Origin: JAAYBQ01 sp035403465
Lineage (GTDB): Bacteria > Spirochaetota > UBA4802 > UBA5550
Direction of reading: 5' to 3'
Assembly: GCA_035403465.1 (NCBI GenBank)
Contig: DAONFG010000049.1
Location: 1 to 20,808, forward strand
DNA length: 20,808 nt
Shown: positions 6,580 through 15,330 of the stretch, one piece after another
How positions within the stretch are numbered: the stretch's first letter is position 1
Layout of the letters: each line of letters starts with the position of its first letter
Program-made: the position numbers and the translations under genes
Notes under the pieces: model-generated
Database searches by the model: none
Seen by the model: only the letters and a program-made list of their open reading frames with translations
What the model was told of the DNA's origin: nothing

Positions 6580-8505
6580 ATGAAAAGTCTTCGTCTTCTT
6601 ATTATTCTGCTTTTCTTCGCAACAAGCATGCTGATTTCGTGTGAAAGCGGCGGCGGAAATTCAGGATCAAACACTGACTCAACCATAGATACCGACTGGA
6701 CTGTCACGGATGATACGGTTTCAACCGGTGATACTAATTCTACAGGTGACACGAATACATCATCTGACATTGTCTCGACGGTCACAGATTATACCACTAC
6801 ACCATCCGGGACACAGCAGACAGGCCCTCAACCTGGTAATGGAACGGGATTAGTGCCGGCTACTGACGCCAATACAGGTGAAAACTACGATGTTACCTGG
6901 TCTGATAAGATTAAAATCGCGTCACCGTATGAAAAAGATGAAAAACTCATATATATCTGTGCCAATGTATGGCGGCCCGACGCAGAGAAATATAAAGGAA
7001 AAATATTCCCGCTTGTTATCATGTCAAGCAGCTGGGCCCTCAATGAATATGAATACCTTCCGGTTGCAGAGCATCTCGCGAAAAAAGGATATGTTGTTCT
7101 CAGCTATACCCACAGGGGATGGTGGGCAACAGACGGAGAGGCTTCCCTGGGCGGCGAAGCTGACTGGGTAGATTTTTCAAATATACTCGACTGGGCACTG
7201 GCCAAACTTCCGGTTGATCCGAACAACGTGGGAGTATCAGGTGTATCACTCGGCGGAGGCGCGGCATTGGATCAGCTGAGCAAGGATTCGCGGGTAAAGA
7301 CATGCGCAGCCATTTCACCATATATTGACATGTACCGCAGCATGTATTCCCAGGATACGCCCCGCCTTTTCTGGGGAATAGTCCTCTGCGGCACAGCTGC
7401 TCTCCTCTCTAATGCAGATACGGATATTTTCAAGGTATGGAATGCCACTTTAAAACACATCAACCTGGACTGGCTCTATGAATTTATGCACGGCAAATCG
7501 CCTTCGGACTACATTGGCGAAGTCAACCGCATGAATAAACCGGTATACATCGCAACACAATTTGAAGATCACATGTTCCAGCCCGATACAGCCCTTGATT
7601 ATTTTAACGCCCTTACGGTCAGCCATAAACGTCTTGATCTTTGCCTGGGAACCCATTTTTCAGGTGAAATGACCGGGATGCTGGGATTCGAAAACTACAC
7701 CTATTCCAATGTTTTTAAATGGTTCGATTACTGGCTTAAAGGAATCGACACAGGGATTGTTCCCAACCATGCGAAGAGCGCCGTTATCACCATGGAAGAT
7801 AAAAATACTCCTGGTACTCGTTCAGTGTATGATATGGACGATCTCTCAATTGTGAACGGTATATATTCATGGCCGATTAAAAAACTCGCCGCAGATACAT
7901 ATTACTGCGGTCCTAAAGGCACAGTCTCTAACGGCACCCTCACTTATACTGCCGGTACAGAGAAAGGAATAAATGCCATTTATTCCAGTACTTTGACCTA
8001 TACCGTGGATGCCATTCTTCAGCAGTCTCAGGCCGGCGGTATGCTCGGTCCGATACTTGAACAGTTTAATATGCCGGTTATTCGCCATCTTTCAACTTTC
8101 GACAGGGCGACGACAATTGTTTACGAATCCCCGGTCTATACAACAGTAAAAAAAATCAGGGGGACTGCACATGCGACCCTGCGTATGTCACTATCAAGGT
8201 CAAACGGCCAGGTAGTGATGTACCTGTATGATGTAAATGAAAACGGCTACGCCACATTTATCACACATGGATTCAGAACCTTCTATGACTGGGAATTTAC
8301 TTCTCTTGGATTAGCTAAAATCAAGAACGTGGTGGATATACCCTTTGTGGCGACTGCATATGATATACCCGCAGGCCACCACCTTGCGCTTGTTATAGAT
8401 ACAGGTGACCTTAATTACTGCAGGCCTGACGGGCTTCCGTTCATGTTAGCGCTTCATCATGGTGTAAACGGACAATCAAGCCTGACAATTCCATACGAAC
8501 AATAG
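6580..8505 (+). CDS. CocE/X-Pro dipeptidyl-peptidase (S15)-like lipoprotein hydrolase
   Basis: A 641-residue lipoprotein (lipobox L18-I-S-C21) with a Thr/Ser/Asp-rich linker at about 22-95 that likely spaces the enzyme from the membrane. The alpha/beta hydrolase core follows. SYTHRGWW (175-182) lies near the oxyanion region, GVSGVS223LGGG is the nucleophile elbow, and D330 (FEDHMFQP) and H359 (LGTHFSG) are the likely acid and base. The C-terminal part (about 470-641) is beta-rich, like the jelly-roll domain of CocE/NonD and X-prolyl peptidases. The family cleaves acyl esters or X-Pro peptides; which applies here is unclear. I chose ATG 6580 rather than the in-frame GTG 6571 because the GTG lies within the G-rich ribosome site. 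Two operator-like dyads upstream suggest repression by a DNA-binding protein encoded elsewhere. Confidence 0.82.
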   Translation: MKSLRLLIILLFFATSMLISCESGGGNSGSNTDSTIDTDWTVTDDTVSTGDTNSTGDTNTSSDIVSTVTDYTTTPSGTQQTGPQPGNGTGLVPATDANTGENYDVTWSDKIKIASPYEKDEKLIYICANVWRPDAEKYKGKIFPLVIMSSSWALNEYEYLPVAEHLAKKGYVVLSYTHRGWWATDGEASLGGEADWVDFSNILDWALAKLPVDPNNVGVSGVSLGGGAALDQLSKDSRVKTCAAISPYIDMYRSMYSQDTPRLFWGIVLCGTAALLSNADTDIFKVWNATLKHINLDWLYEFMHGKSPSDYIGEVNRMNKPVYIATQFEDHMFQPDTALDYFNALTVSHKRLDLCLGTHFSGEMTGMLGFENYTYSNVFKWFDYWLKGIDTGIVPNHAKSAVITMEDKNTPGTRSVYDMDDLSIVNGIYSWPIKKLAADTYYCGPKGTVSNGTLTYTAGTEKGINAIYSSTLTYTVDAILQQSQAGGMLGPILEQFNMPVIRHLSTFDRATTIVYESPVYTTVKKIRGTAHATLRMSLSRSNGQVVMYLYDVNENGYATFITHGFRTFYDWEFTSLGLAKIKNVVDIPFVATAYDIPAGHHLALVIDTGDLNYCRPDGLPFMLALHHGVNGQSSLTIPYEQ

Positions 8506-8532
8506 AAATATAAATACAAGTGCTCACTTTAC

Positions 8533-8565
8533 GACCGGCGCGATTATCCGCACCGGTCTTTTTTT
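8533..8565 (+). terminator. Rho-independent terminator after the CocE-like gene
   Basis: A 10-bp GC-rich stem with one C-A mismatch (8533-8542 with 8549-8558) closes an ATTATC loop and is followed by seven T. It lies 27 nt after the stop codon. Its T-run touches the end of the convergent OmpA-family gene. Confidence 0.9.
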
Positions 8566-9796
8566 ATTTATCTTTTATTATTTTGAATTCCGTGCGCCTG
8601 TTAATTTCGTCAAATCCCTTCCCGGTTCTGTTAACCACAGGCTGAGTCTTACCTGCACCTGATGTTCTGAAACGTCCCGCATCAAGACCTTTCCCGGTGA
8701 GATATTTTTTTACAGATTCTGCCCTTTCGAGACTGAGTTTGTTATTATGCTCATCGCTGCCATGCAGGTCAGTATGTCCAACAATGTCCAGCTTAACATC
8801 CCCGTTCTCTTTCAGGAAATCCGCAAGGGCGTCAAGATAGGGATATGATTCTTTTTTTAAGCCGGACTTGTCATAATCAAAATGTATGGCGCGTGTCTCG
8901 AAATTCGCCTCCCTTGTAAATATGAATGCAGAGTATAAATCGAATAACCCTATTCCGCCTTCACGGTTGGAGGAGATAAAATACCTCTGGTCCGCACGGG
9001 TGAGATACATCTCGTTTGCTTCGCTGTTTATTTTATTGCCAAGGTTTACCGGTTCACCGTATTTGCCGTCTTCGAAAGAAACAAAATAAAGATCATACAG
9101 ACCAATGCTGTCCGGCCTGTTTGATGCAAAGAAAAACCCCTTGAGATCTTCGGCAGGAATAAGTCCCACATCCTGGAAACCTATGTTGAACGGGCCCTTC
9201 ATCGGCCTTGGATTGACAAAGTTCCCGTCAACGTTTTCAGCCTCGACAAGAACCGTTTTGCTGCTGTCGCCGAAAAGCCACGTTGTATAATAAAGTTTCC
9301 CGTCTGAGGTAAGGCTGGGCGTCCTTTCGTGATGGATTGTGTTTACCTCTCCGGGCAGTGGTTCAGGATTTGTCCATTTCCCGTCTATGTTCTCGGACCA
9401 GTAGAGATCGAAGGAGACCCTTACCTGGTTATTTTCATTAGCAGGCATCTCCATGCTTCCATCACGGTCTGATGCGAAGACAAGGTATCTGCCGTCTGCT
9501 GATATGAACGGTGTTTCATCGTTATAGGGGGAATTCAGGATATCAAGCGGTTCCGGTGTTGACCATGCCCCGTCCCTGAAATAACTGATAAAGAGGTCCT
9601 GGTATTTCCCGTTCCGGTTCGAGTTGAAAATCATGTAGCTGCCGTCGGGACTTACCGCTGGAGCAAAATCATTCTGAGCACAGTTCACCTGTTTCCCCAT
9701 GTTCTTCGGCGCTTCAGACGCGGTAAACTTCCCTGAATAAGCCATGGACGTGAACAGGCAGATTAAAGAAGTCAGAAATATTATCCTGTATTGCAT
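8564..9796 (-). CDS. OmpA-family protein with PD40 beta-propeller repeats
   Basis: A 410-residue exported protein with a signal peptide at 1-21 (cleavage near AYSG). Residues 40-295 carry several PD40/WD40-like repeats: APAVSPDGSYMIFNSNRNG (45-63), TPFISADGRYLVFASDRDG (95-113), SLTSDGKLYYTT (161-172), FFFASNRPDSIGLYDLY (221-237) and YFISSNREGGIGLFDLY (272-288). The C-terminal OmpA domain (about 300-407) has the peptidoglycan-binding pattern G340-H-T-D343, the LSLERAESVKKYL helix and the NRRTEFKI ending. It should bind peptidoglycan in the periplasm while the propeller contacts another protein or glycan. AGGAGG about 6 nt before ATG 9796 fixes the start. No outer-membrane barrel is present. 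Confidence 0.9.
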   Translation of the reverse strand: MQYRIIFLTSLICLFTSMAYSGKFTASEAPKNMGKQVNCAQNDFAPAVSPDGSYMIFNSNRNGKYQDLFISYFRDGAWSTPEPLDILNSPYNDETPFISADGRYLVFASDRDGSMEMPANENNQVRVSFDLYWSENIDGKWTNPEPLPGEVNTIHHERTPSLTSDGKLYYTTWLFGDSSKTVLVEAENVDGNFVNPRPMKGPFNIGFQDVGLIPAEDLKGFFFASNRPDSIGLYDLYFVSFEDGKYGEPVNLGNKINSEANEMYLTRADQRYFISSNREGGIGLFDLYSAFIFTREANFETRAIHFDYDKSGLKKESYPYLDALADFLKENGDVKLDIVGHTDLHGSDEHNNKLSLERAESVKKYLTGKGLDAGRFRTSGAGKTQPVVNRTGKGFDEINRRTEFKIIKDK

Positions 9797-9951
9797 GAAG
9801 ACCTCCTGTCTTGTAAAATTTTCCGGATCTTTGCTGTTATATGATCCTTCCGGTAATACATCCCTGATCTTTTTATGATACTTTCATCCGGATAAAAATC
9901 AAGCTGTTTTATGGTAATCTCGGGTGAACTGGTGTTCTGTGAGACATCCAT
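9781..9951 (-). CDS. Possible small protein between the dehydrogenase and OmpA-family genes
   Basis: A 56-codon frame begins at ATG 9951, 22 nt past the dehydrogenase stop, and overlaps the OmpA-family start by 16 nt. The middle, IKQLDFYPDESIIKRSGMYYRKDHITAKIRKIL, looks protein-like: charged, with amphipathic helix potential and codons similar to the neighbours. No clear ribosome site is visible and I recognise no family. It could be a real coupled small protein, the remnant of a longer gene, or chance. Confidence 0.25.
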   Translation of the reverse strand: MDVSQNTSSPEITIKQLDFYPDESIIKRSGMYYRKDHITAKIRKILQDRRSSCNTG

Positions 9952-9972
9952 GCGCCCGGCTGGTTCATCTGA

Positions 9973-10932
9973 TTAAATTTTCATCACTGAATTTCTTTTC
10001 CCGCCGTCAAGAAAACTTTTTATATTAAGGGATATCTCGCGTACCAGCCTGTTACGGGACTCACCGCTTGCCCAGGCGATATGCGGTGTTATGATCAGGT
10101 TGGGCGCTTTCAACAATGGATCGTCCGAATCAGGCGGCTCCTTCTCCATAACATCAAGCGCCGCGCCGGCAATAATTCCATTTTCAAGCGCCCATAGCAG
10201 CGATGAAGGTTCCACGATCGGTCCGCGCGCCATGTTTATAAGGAAGGCTGACAGTTTCATCAGGTTGAGAAAGTCACTGTTAATGATGTAACGTGAATAA
10301 TCGGAGAGCGGCATATGTACACAGACAAAATCCGATGCGGCAGCGAGTTCATGAAGTCCCAGCCTCTTCACATACCCTGGATGCGGATCACCCCTGTCCA
10401 GGGCAATCACATCCATCCCGAATGCACGGCACAGCCTGGCCACCTCGCTCCCTATCGCTCCATACCCCATGATACCAGCTGTCTTTCCTTCAAGATCGCT
10501 GAACCTCCAGTTCCCCAGGGTAAAAACCGGAGACCTGCTCCATGTTCCGTCATGCGATGCTTCATTGTATTTTAAAATACTGGTGGAAAGCACAAGAATC
10601 ATCGTCATGGTAAGCTGCGCTACTGAAGATGTTGAATAACCGGGTACATTAGCGACATGGATACCTCGCTGTGCGGCATCAACTATATCGATATTATTAT
10701 AACCCGTTGCGGCCTCTGCTATCATCATCAGCCTGCGGCAGCGGGAAATCAAATCTGCATTAAAAACCACCTTGTTGGTAATGACGATATCCGCATCCAT
10801 GCACCTCTCAACAGCCTCATCCGGTGCAGTTGTATCGTAACACTTGAGGGTGCCGAGTTCACGCAGCAGTGAAAAATCAATGTCACCGAAATCCACGGTG
10901 GAGGAATCAAGGAATACAATTTGCGGTTTCAT
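9973..10932 (-). CDS. D-2-hydroxyacid dehydrogenase (glycerate/hydroxypyruvate reductase-like)
   Basis: A 319-residue NAD(P)-dependent dehydrogenase of the D-isomer-specific 2-hydroxyacid family, interconverting a 2-keto acid and its D-hydroxyacid in the cytosol. The substrate domain has TGYNNID (76-82). The Rossmann domain has G156-Y-G-A-I-G161 and D179 as the likely NAD-selecting acidic residue. The catalytic set is R236 (NMARGPIV), E265 (EKEPP) and H284 (ITPHIAW). The length and SPVFTLGNWRFSDLEGKT stretch resemble the glycerate dehydrogenase subgroup rather than long ACT-domain phosphoglycerate dehydrogenases. A role in serine synthesis is conceivable because serC lies about 1.1 kb away, but the two are on opposite strands and not in an operon. 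Symbol withheld because substrate is uncertain. Confidence 0.88.
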   Translation of the reverse strand: MKPQIVFLDSSTVDFGDIDFSLLRELGTLKCYDTTAPDEAVERCMDADIVITNKVVFNADLISRCRRLMMIAEAATGYNNIDIVDAAQRGIHVANVPGYSTSSVAQLTMTMILVLSTSILKYNEASHDGTWSRSPVFTLGNWRFSDLEGKTAGIMGYGAIGSEVARLCRAFGMDVIALDRGDPHPGYVKRLGLHELAAASDFVCVHMPLSDYSRYIINSDFLNLMKLSAFLINMARGPIVEPSSLLWALENGIIAGAALDVMEKEPPDSDDPLLKAPNLIITPHIAWASGESRNRLVREISLNIKSFLDGGKRNSVMKI

Positions 10933-11158
10933 ATATAATCGGCCTTTCGTTTAAAATTCTTTTGAATTATGAAATTCTTCAAACCAGAGACAGACAACTA
11001 TCTTCAATAATTGACTTGCTGCTAAACTCCCCCCCTCGATCACAGGTGAGTTGACCTAAAAATCATTCCTTCGAAAGCGGGCGACCCTCGGAAGAGCCCT
11101 GTTAATCTAATATACATAATATCCCGGTTTATTCCAGAATAGTTCAGCTTATTTTCAT

Positions 11159-11713
11159 CTACGATCCGGCTGTAAGCCTTTCAATTATTTCAGTATACCT
11201 TTCGTTCAGCTTATCAATCCGGTCCAGCTTGTCTGTTGAATCCCCTACCCATACTGATCCCGGGTAACCGGTGCATACCTTCATGAATGAACCGTATGCC
11301 ATCCTGTAATGCTCAAGAGCCTCACGCGCAGTTTTCAGCAGGCTGCTTTTTCTTACATCAAAATGATACCTGTGCTTTGTCGTCGCATACCTGCTCCAGT
11401 TGAATATATAATTACCCCTGTTCAGGTGGTCGATTGCGTACTTGTACCAGGCATACGCGGGATCTTTATGAAGAACAGGCAGTGTACCGCTGAAATCGAC
11501 TGTTTCAGTCTCCCGCATTACATCAGCATCATTATTTCCCATGAGACACAGGTATGCTTCATTTATCTCCATGAGTATGAGGTTCTGCTCCCTGCGCTTC
11601 TCCTCCGGGAAAAGATCGGGGTGGTTCTGTTTCACCAGTTCCCTGTACCTTTTCTTTAAATCTTCCGGTGTTGAAGAAGAGCCTGTCTTAAGTATGTGCA
11701 TGTAATTTTTCAT
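11159..11713 (-). CDS. J-domain (DnaJ-like) protein with unknown C-terminal region
   Basis: A 184-residue cytosolic protein. The J domain spans about 3-62 with helix II basic residues (LKKRYRELVKQN) and the essential H31-P-D33 motif, so it should stimulate a DnaK-type Hsp70 ATPase. There is no Gly/Phe linker or zinc-finger region, so it is not DnaJ itself but a class C co-chaperone. Residues about 85-180 form a separate, mostly helical region rich in aromatic residues (AYAWYKYAIDHLNRGNYIFNWSRY) and ending in a likely coiled coil (LDRIDKLNERYTEIIERL). This region probably selects the client or site of action; I do not recognise it. The ribosome site is weak (AAGGTG about 11 nt upstream). It looks monocistronic. 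Confidence 0.85.
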   Translation of the reverse strand: MKNYMHILKTGSSSTPEDLKKRYRELVKQNHPDLFPEEKRREQNLILMEINEAYLCLMGNNDADVMRETETVDFSGTLPVLHKDPAYAWYKYAIDHLNRGNYIFNWSRYATTKHRYHFDVRKSSLLKTAREALEHYRMAYGSFMKVCTGYPGSVWVGDSTDKLDRIDKLNERYTEIIERLTAGS

Positions 11714-11848
11714 AAAATAATATACACCTTACTGCATTCTAAGCGCCGGTAAACATTATGTAAATAAATAAACATAAATGTTTAGGGTTCTGCACAATGG
11801 TGATTTGAAATAATTTACAGCGTTTTTCAATTGAATCAGTATATAAAA

Positions 11849-11961
11849 CGTCACTGCGAGGCACAAAATGCCGCGGCAGTCTGTCAGCGGTAAAAAACAG
11901 TTTTATTATATTATTTGCAGTCCTGCCTGAACAGATTGCTTCACTTCGTTCACAATGACAG
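11849..11961. repeat. CHCERSEAI-type dispersed palindromic repeat
   Basis: Imperfect inverted arms at about 11849-11884 and 11931-11961 flank an AT-rich core. Reading outward in, both contain a GTCA-x-TG-x-GA block and a GC-x-ATCTGT-like inner end. The minus strand translates to CHCERSEAI, a peptide known as a recurrent false ORF from a widespread intergenic repeat. It shares the 14-base pattern CTGTCATTNNGAAC (11948-11961, minus) with two sites near the window end. Confidence 0.72.
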
Positions 11962-11977
11962 TGCCTGATTATTTCGT

Positions 11978-12001
11978 AAACAGCTATTGTATAAGCTGTT
12001 T
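11978..12001. promoter_or_regulatory. Perfect inverted repeat upstream of serC
   Basis: AAACAGCT (11978-11985) and AGCTGTTT (11994-12001) are exact 8-bp arms around an 8-nt AT-rich spacer. They sit 72 nt before the serC start and just outside the dispersed repeat. This could be an operator or a weak hairpin. Confidence 0.35.
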
Positions 12002-12073
12002 CTATACATTTCACTTGACAGTACCAGCCAGGATTTGTCTGAATATCTATTATCTCAAAAGGGGGATTCAATA

Positions 12074-13156
12074 ATGTCCAGGGTATATAACTTTTCAGCC
12101 GGTCCGGGAGCCCTTCCCGAAAGCGTTCTTATAAAAGCCGCGTCTGAGCTGTTTGAATACGGCAAATCCGGCATGTCTGTCATGGAGATGAGCCACAGGT
12201 CAAAAGAATACATAACGATTATCACTGAAACTGAAGAGCGACTCAGACGCCTCATGAACATACCTGACAGCTACCAGGTGCTCTTCCTGCAGGGGGGCGC
12301 GTCGCTGCAGTTTACAATGATCCCCATGAACCTGATGACCATAAACCGCAGGTGCGATATAATCAATACAGGCGCCTGGACACAGAAGGCTATTATTGAA
12401 GCAAAAAAGTTCGGCACTGTAAATGTCGCTGCCTCGTCCGAGGACAGGACCTTTGCATACATTCCGCCATCTGACAAACTTAAACTGGACCCGGATGCGG
12501 ACTACGTGCACATCTGCTACAACAACACGATATACGGAACAAAGTACAGGGAACTCCCCGCCACAGGAAACATTCCGGTCATAGCAGACATGTCATCGTG
12601 CATCCTCTCGGAGCAGTACAATGTGAAAGACTACGGCCTGATATTTGCGGGCGCGCAGAAAAACATAGGACCAGCTGGACTCACTATTGTCATAATACGC
12701 AAAGACCTGATGAAAAGGGTGCCGGAAAACCTTCCGTCAATGCTCGACTACCGCGTACATGCCGAGAACGGGTCCATGTTCAACACGCCACCCACATACG
12801 GCATATACATGGCCAAGCTGATCTTCGAGTGGCTTGAAAACCTGGGCGGAGTAGCGGAGATGGAAAAGATCAACAGGCACAAGGCGTCACTGATCTACAA
12901 TTTCCTTGATGAGTCATCGATGTTCCGGGGAAATGTTGACAGGGAGTACAGGTCCCTGATGAATGTTACTTTCAGGACATCGTCCCCTGAACTTGACGCG
13001 AAATTTCTTAAAGAGACTGAAAAGAACGGTCTGGTCACTTTAGCAGGTCACAAAACTGCAGGCGGCATGAGGGCAAGCATATACAACGCGATGCCTGTGG
13101 AGGGTGTTGAAAAACTCGTTGCTTTCATGAAGCAGTTTGAGTCTGCGAACAGGTAA
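12074..13156 (+). CDS. serC: Phosphoserine aminotransferase
   Basis: A 360-residue fold-type I PLP enzyme that converts 3-phosphohydroxypyruvate and glutamate to phosphoserine and 2-oxoglutarate, the second step of serine synthesis, in the cytosol. The family can also act in pyridoxal phosphate synthesis. The N-terminal signature VYNFSAGPGALPESV (4-18), EMSHRSKEY (38-46), LQGGASLQF (72-80) and the PLP lysine K196 in FAGAQKNIGPAGL are all present, and the length is normal. I start it at ATG 12074, with GGGGG at 12061-12065 as the ribosome site; an open frame upstream to 11987 lies outside the conserved fold. The gene converges on the acyl-CoA ligase gene, with a hairpin in the gap. Confidence 0.96.
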   Translation: MSRVYNFSAGPGALPESVLIKAASELFEYGKSGMSVMEMSHRSKEYITIITETEERLRRLMNIPDSYQVLFLQGGASLQFTMIPMNLMTINRRCDIINTGAWTQKAIIEAKKFGTVNVAASSEDRTFAYIPPSDKLKLDPDADYVHICYNNTIYGTKYRELPATGNIPVIADMSSCILSEQYNVKDYGLIFAGAQKNIGPAGLTIVIIRKDLMKRVPENLPSMLDYRVHAENGSMFNTPPTYGIYMAKLIFEWLENLGGVAEMEKINRHKASLIYNFLDESSMFRGNVDREYRSLMNVTFRTSSPELDAKFLKETEKNGLVTLAGHKTAGGMRASIYNAMPVEGVEKLVAFMKQFESANR

Positions 13157-13164
13157 CAAGAATA

Positions 13165-13192
13165 TTCCGGAAGACCAGGGGGTCTCCCGGAA
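13165..13192. terminator. Possible bidirectional terminator hairpin
   Basis: TTCCGG and AGACC pair with GGTCT and CCGGAA, with one A-C mismatch and an AGGG loop, between two convergent genes. The stem is strong, but neither side has a clean T-run, so termination efficiency is uncertain. Confidence 0.5.
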
Positions 13193-13204
13193 CATGCAGC
13201 ATTT

Positions 13205-15070
13205 TCAATCCTTGTAAAGTTTATCAATCTGCGGTTTATATTTCTGGTCAATGAACTTGCGCTTGAGTTTTAATGTCGGTGTGAGTTCACCTGCATCCTG
13301 TGTAAGTTCCGAAGGGAGAAGCATAAATCTCTTGATCTTCTCGACCTGCCCCAGGCTTTTAGTTTTCTCTTCTATCAGGTTTTCATAAAATTTATAGATC
13401 GCCGGGCTTTTTACTGCCAGTTCAGGCGACACATACTCTATGTTATTTTTTTTGCAGTAGTCTTCAAGCAGGATAAAGTTCGGGACCACAATGGCGGATA
13501 TAAACTTTCTCCCCTCGCCTATGGCTATGAACTGTGAAATGAAAACCTCGTTGCCCATGAGTGACTCGATCTGCTGCGGCGAAATGTTTTTTCCGCCTGC
13601 TGTTATGATGAGTTCCTTGATCCTGTCTGTTATCTTTATATATGAGAGTCGGTCACCGTTTTTCTCCACAGTAAGCAGTTCGCCGACGTCCTGTGTCTTG
13701 AACCACCCGTCTTTTGTGAATACGGCTTTAGTCGCCTTCGGATTCTTGTAGTATTCGATCATGGACATCCCGCCCTTGAGCTGGACCTCTCCCTCGCCGG
13801 ATATCCTTGCCTGGCACATTGGAAGCAGGCACCCGCAGTAACCTGGCTTCCCGTTGTCCCTGAATCCCACGCATACAGGGAAAAATTCGGTCAGGCCGTA
13901 TCCCATGATAATGTTTATACCAACGGCCTGGAAGAATTCATTTACGTCGGGCGCAAAGGCCGAACCCCCTATGTGGTACACATTACAGTTTTCTGTCCCG
14001 AGCTTTGCGCGGATCTTGCTGAAAATTATTTTATCCGCCAGTTTGTATTTGAATCCGTATCTGCCCGACCTGTATGCCTGGAGACCTACACCCTTTGCCC
14101 ACTCAAAAAGTTTGTATTTGATTCCACCCGCCTCTTTCATCCCTTCATGTATGGTTCCATAGACCTTGTCCCATATCCTGGGAACGCTTGTCATGAAATG
14201 GGGCTTGTATGCCTGCATGTATTCAAGAAATTCTGTGGGATTGGGACAGTACCCGATCTTCACACCAATACTCATACAGCCGTATGACCAGAGTCTTTCA
14301 AATATATGCGAAAGCGGCAGGATCGACATTGATGTAAAATGGGGCCCTGCCTCGGGGTAGCGCAGTGCAGGTAAAATACCGTTCAGGAAGCTCCTGTTTG
14401 AATGAACCGCGCCCTTCGGGTTCCCCGTTGTACCTGATGTATAAATGATAGTAACCATGTCGTCGGGATCAGCACTGTTTATCCTTTCATCAAACTTCTT
14501 ATCATTTTTAAGAGCTTTACCCTTCATTATCATTTCTTTAAGGTAAAGGCTCTGCTTTCCGCTGATTTTAATATTGTCCTGCATTGCAACTATATACTTG
14601 AGGTATTTATTCTTTGCAATGATCTTCAATGCCTTGTCATACTGCTCCTGGTTTCCAGTAAAGAGTACTTTGACCCCTGCGTCGTTGATGATATATTCAG
14701 CCTCCTCCCTGGAGTTAGTCGCATAAATGGGCACAGAGACCGCCCTTGTGGCAAGGATGCCCATATCGGCTATTGCCCATTCAGCGCAATTGCCTGAAAA
14801 AACCGAGCACATATCACCTTTTTTTATTCCCATGTCTATGAGGCATTTTGCTATACCCGTAAACCTCTCCGCATAATCAGTCCATGTTATGGATTCCCAC
14901 TCCCCTCTTATGTTTTTCTGCGTGAATATGATTTTATCCCTGTAAATTTTCGAGTTCTTCAGCATCATATATGCAAGGGTCCTGTTCTCCCTGATATATT
15001 TTTTGAAGGCTGCATCCCAATTAGTGTCGCAATCGCGCCACGGAGGTAAATTAGCGATTCTGTCATTCAT
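13205..15070 (-). CDS. Long-chain acyl-CoA synthetase (AMP-binding)
   Basis: A 621-residue adenylate-forming enzyme, probably a membrane-associated long-chain fatty acid-CoA ligase. It would activate fatty acids with ATP to acyl-AMP and then acyl-CoA for oxidation or lipid synthesis. Visible motifs are the P-loop Y210-TSGTTGNPKGA221, LPLSHIFERL (251-260), G390-Y-G-L-T-E395, the GWFKTQDVGEL segment (455-465) and the hinge DRIKELIITAGGKNISP (482-498). LPLSHIFERLW is characteristic of the long-chain (FadD15/FAA1-like) branch. The start is set at ATG 15070, where AGGAGAG lies 6 nt upstream; the longer frame to 15139 adds 23 residues unlike the family. It appears to be transcribed alone, divergently from the SPOR-domain gene. 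Confidence 0.92.
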   Translation of the reverse strand: MNDRIANLPPWRDCDTNWDAAFKKYIRENRTLAYMMLKNSKIYRDKIIFTQKNIRGEWESITWTDYAERFTGIAKCLIDMGIKKGDMCSVFSGNCAEWAIADMGILATRAVSVPIYATNSREEAEYIINDAGVKVLFTGNQEQYDKALKIIAKNKYLKYIVAMQDNIKISGKQSLYLKEMIMKGKALKNDKKFDERINSADPDDMVTIIYTSGTTGNPKGAVHSNRSFLNGILPALRYPEAGPHFTSMSILPLSHIFERLWSYGCMSIGVKIGYCPNPTEFLEYMQAYKPHFMTSVPRIWDKVYGTIHEGMKEAGGIKYKLFEWAKGVGLQAYRSGRYGFKYKLADKIIFSKIRAKLGTENCNVYHIGGSAFAPDVNEFFQAVGINIIMGYGLTEFFPVCVGFRDNGKPGYCGCLLPMCQARISGEGEVQLKGGMSMIEYYKNPKATKAVFTKDGWFKTQDVGELLTVEKNGDRLSYIKITDRIKELIITAGGKNISPQQIESLMGNEVFISQFIAIGEGRKFISAIVVPNFILLEDYCKKNNIEYVSPELAVKSPAIYKFYENLIEEKTKSLGQVEKIKRFMLLPSELTQDAGELTPTLKLKRKFIDQKYKPQIDKLYKD

Positions 15071-15330
15071 CTGCTTCTCTCCTGAATATTTATTTATGGT
15101 CTTTTTACAAAATCCGGCCCAGTATTTATAACAGGTCAAACCTTTTTAATAATTAAATTGTTTCCATGATATAAAGACTTCCGGATAAAACAAAGATATA
15201 CTAACACTGCAAATATTTCCTTTAAAAAATCGTTCTTTTGCTAAAAAAGCACATCCGGTCTGCCGACATACAATATATGTACCGGGGACAGAATTCCCCA
15301 TTTATAAATTTTGTACTCAACAGGTTAAAT

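Larger units (their letters stand above)
11714..12073. other. Intergenic region before serC
   Basis: This gap between the divergent J-domain gene and serC contains no convincing gene. The 110-codon minus-strand frame across it is the translation of a repeat (see 11849-11961). It also contains a perfect 8-bp inverted repeat (11978-12001) and an isolated -35-like TTGACA (12015-12020) without a good -10 box. Confidence 0.6.

Noticed and set aside
11075..11105. GGGC/GCCC inverted repeat in the gap between the dehydrogenase and J-domain genes
   Set aside because: Only 4-bp arms with a 13-nt loop and no T-run, so not credible as a terminator.
11739..12071. 110-codon minus-strand reading frame containing CHCERSEAICSG
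   Set aside because: This peptide is the known false translation of a widespread intergenic repeat; the frame spans the repeat and flanking AT-rich DNA and has no ribosome site.
11987..12073. N-terminal extension of serC by 29 codons
   Set aside because: The serC family begins with the VYNFSAGP block a few residues after ATG 12074, which has a proper ribosome site; the extension crosses an inverted repeat.
15140..15330. Extended starts for the SPOR-domain gene (TTG 15238, ATG 15277)
   Set aside because: Neither has a ribosome site and the added residues do not look like part of the domain architecture; kept only as alternatives.
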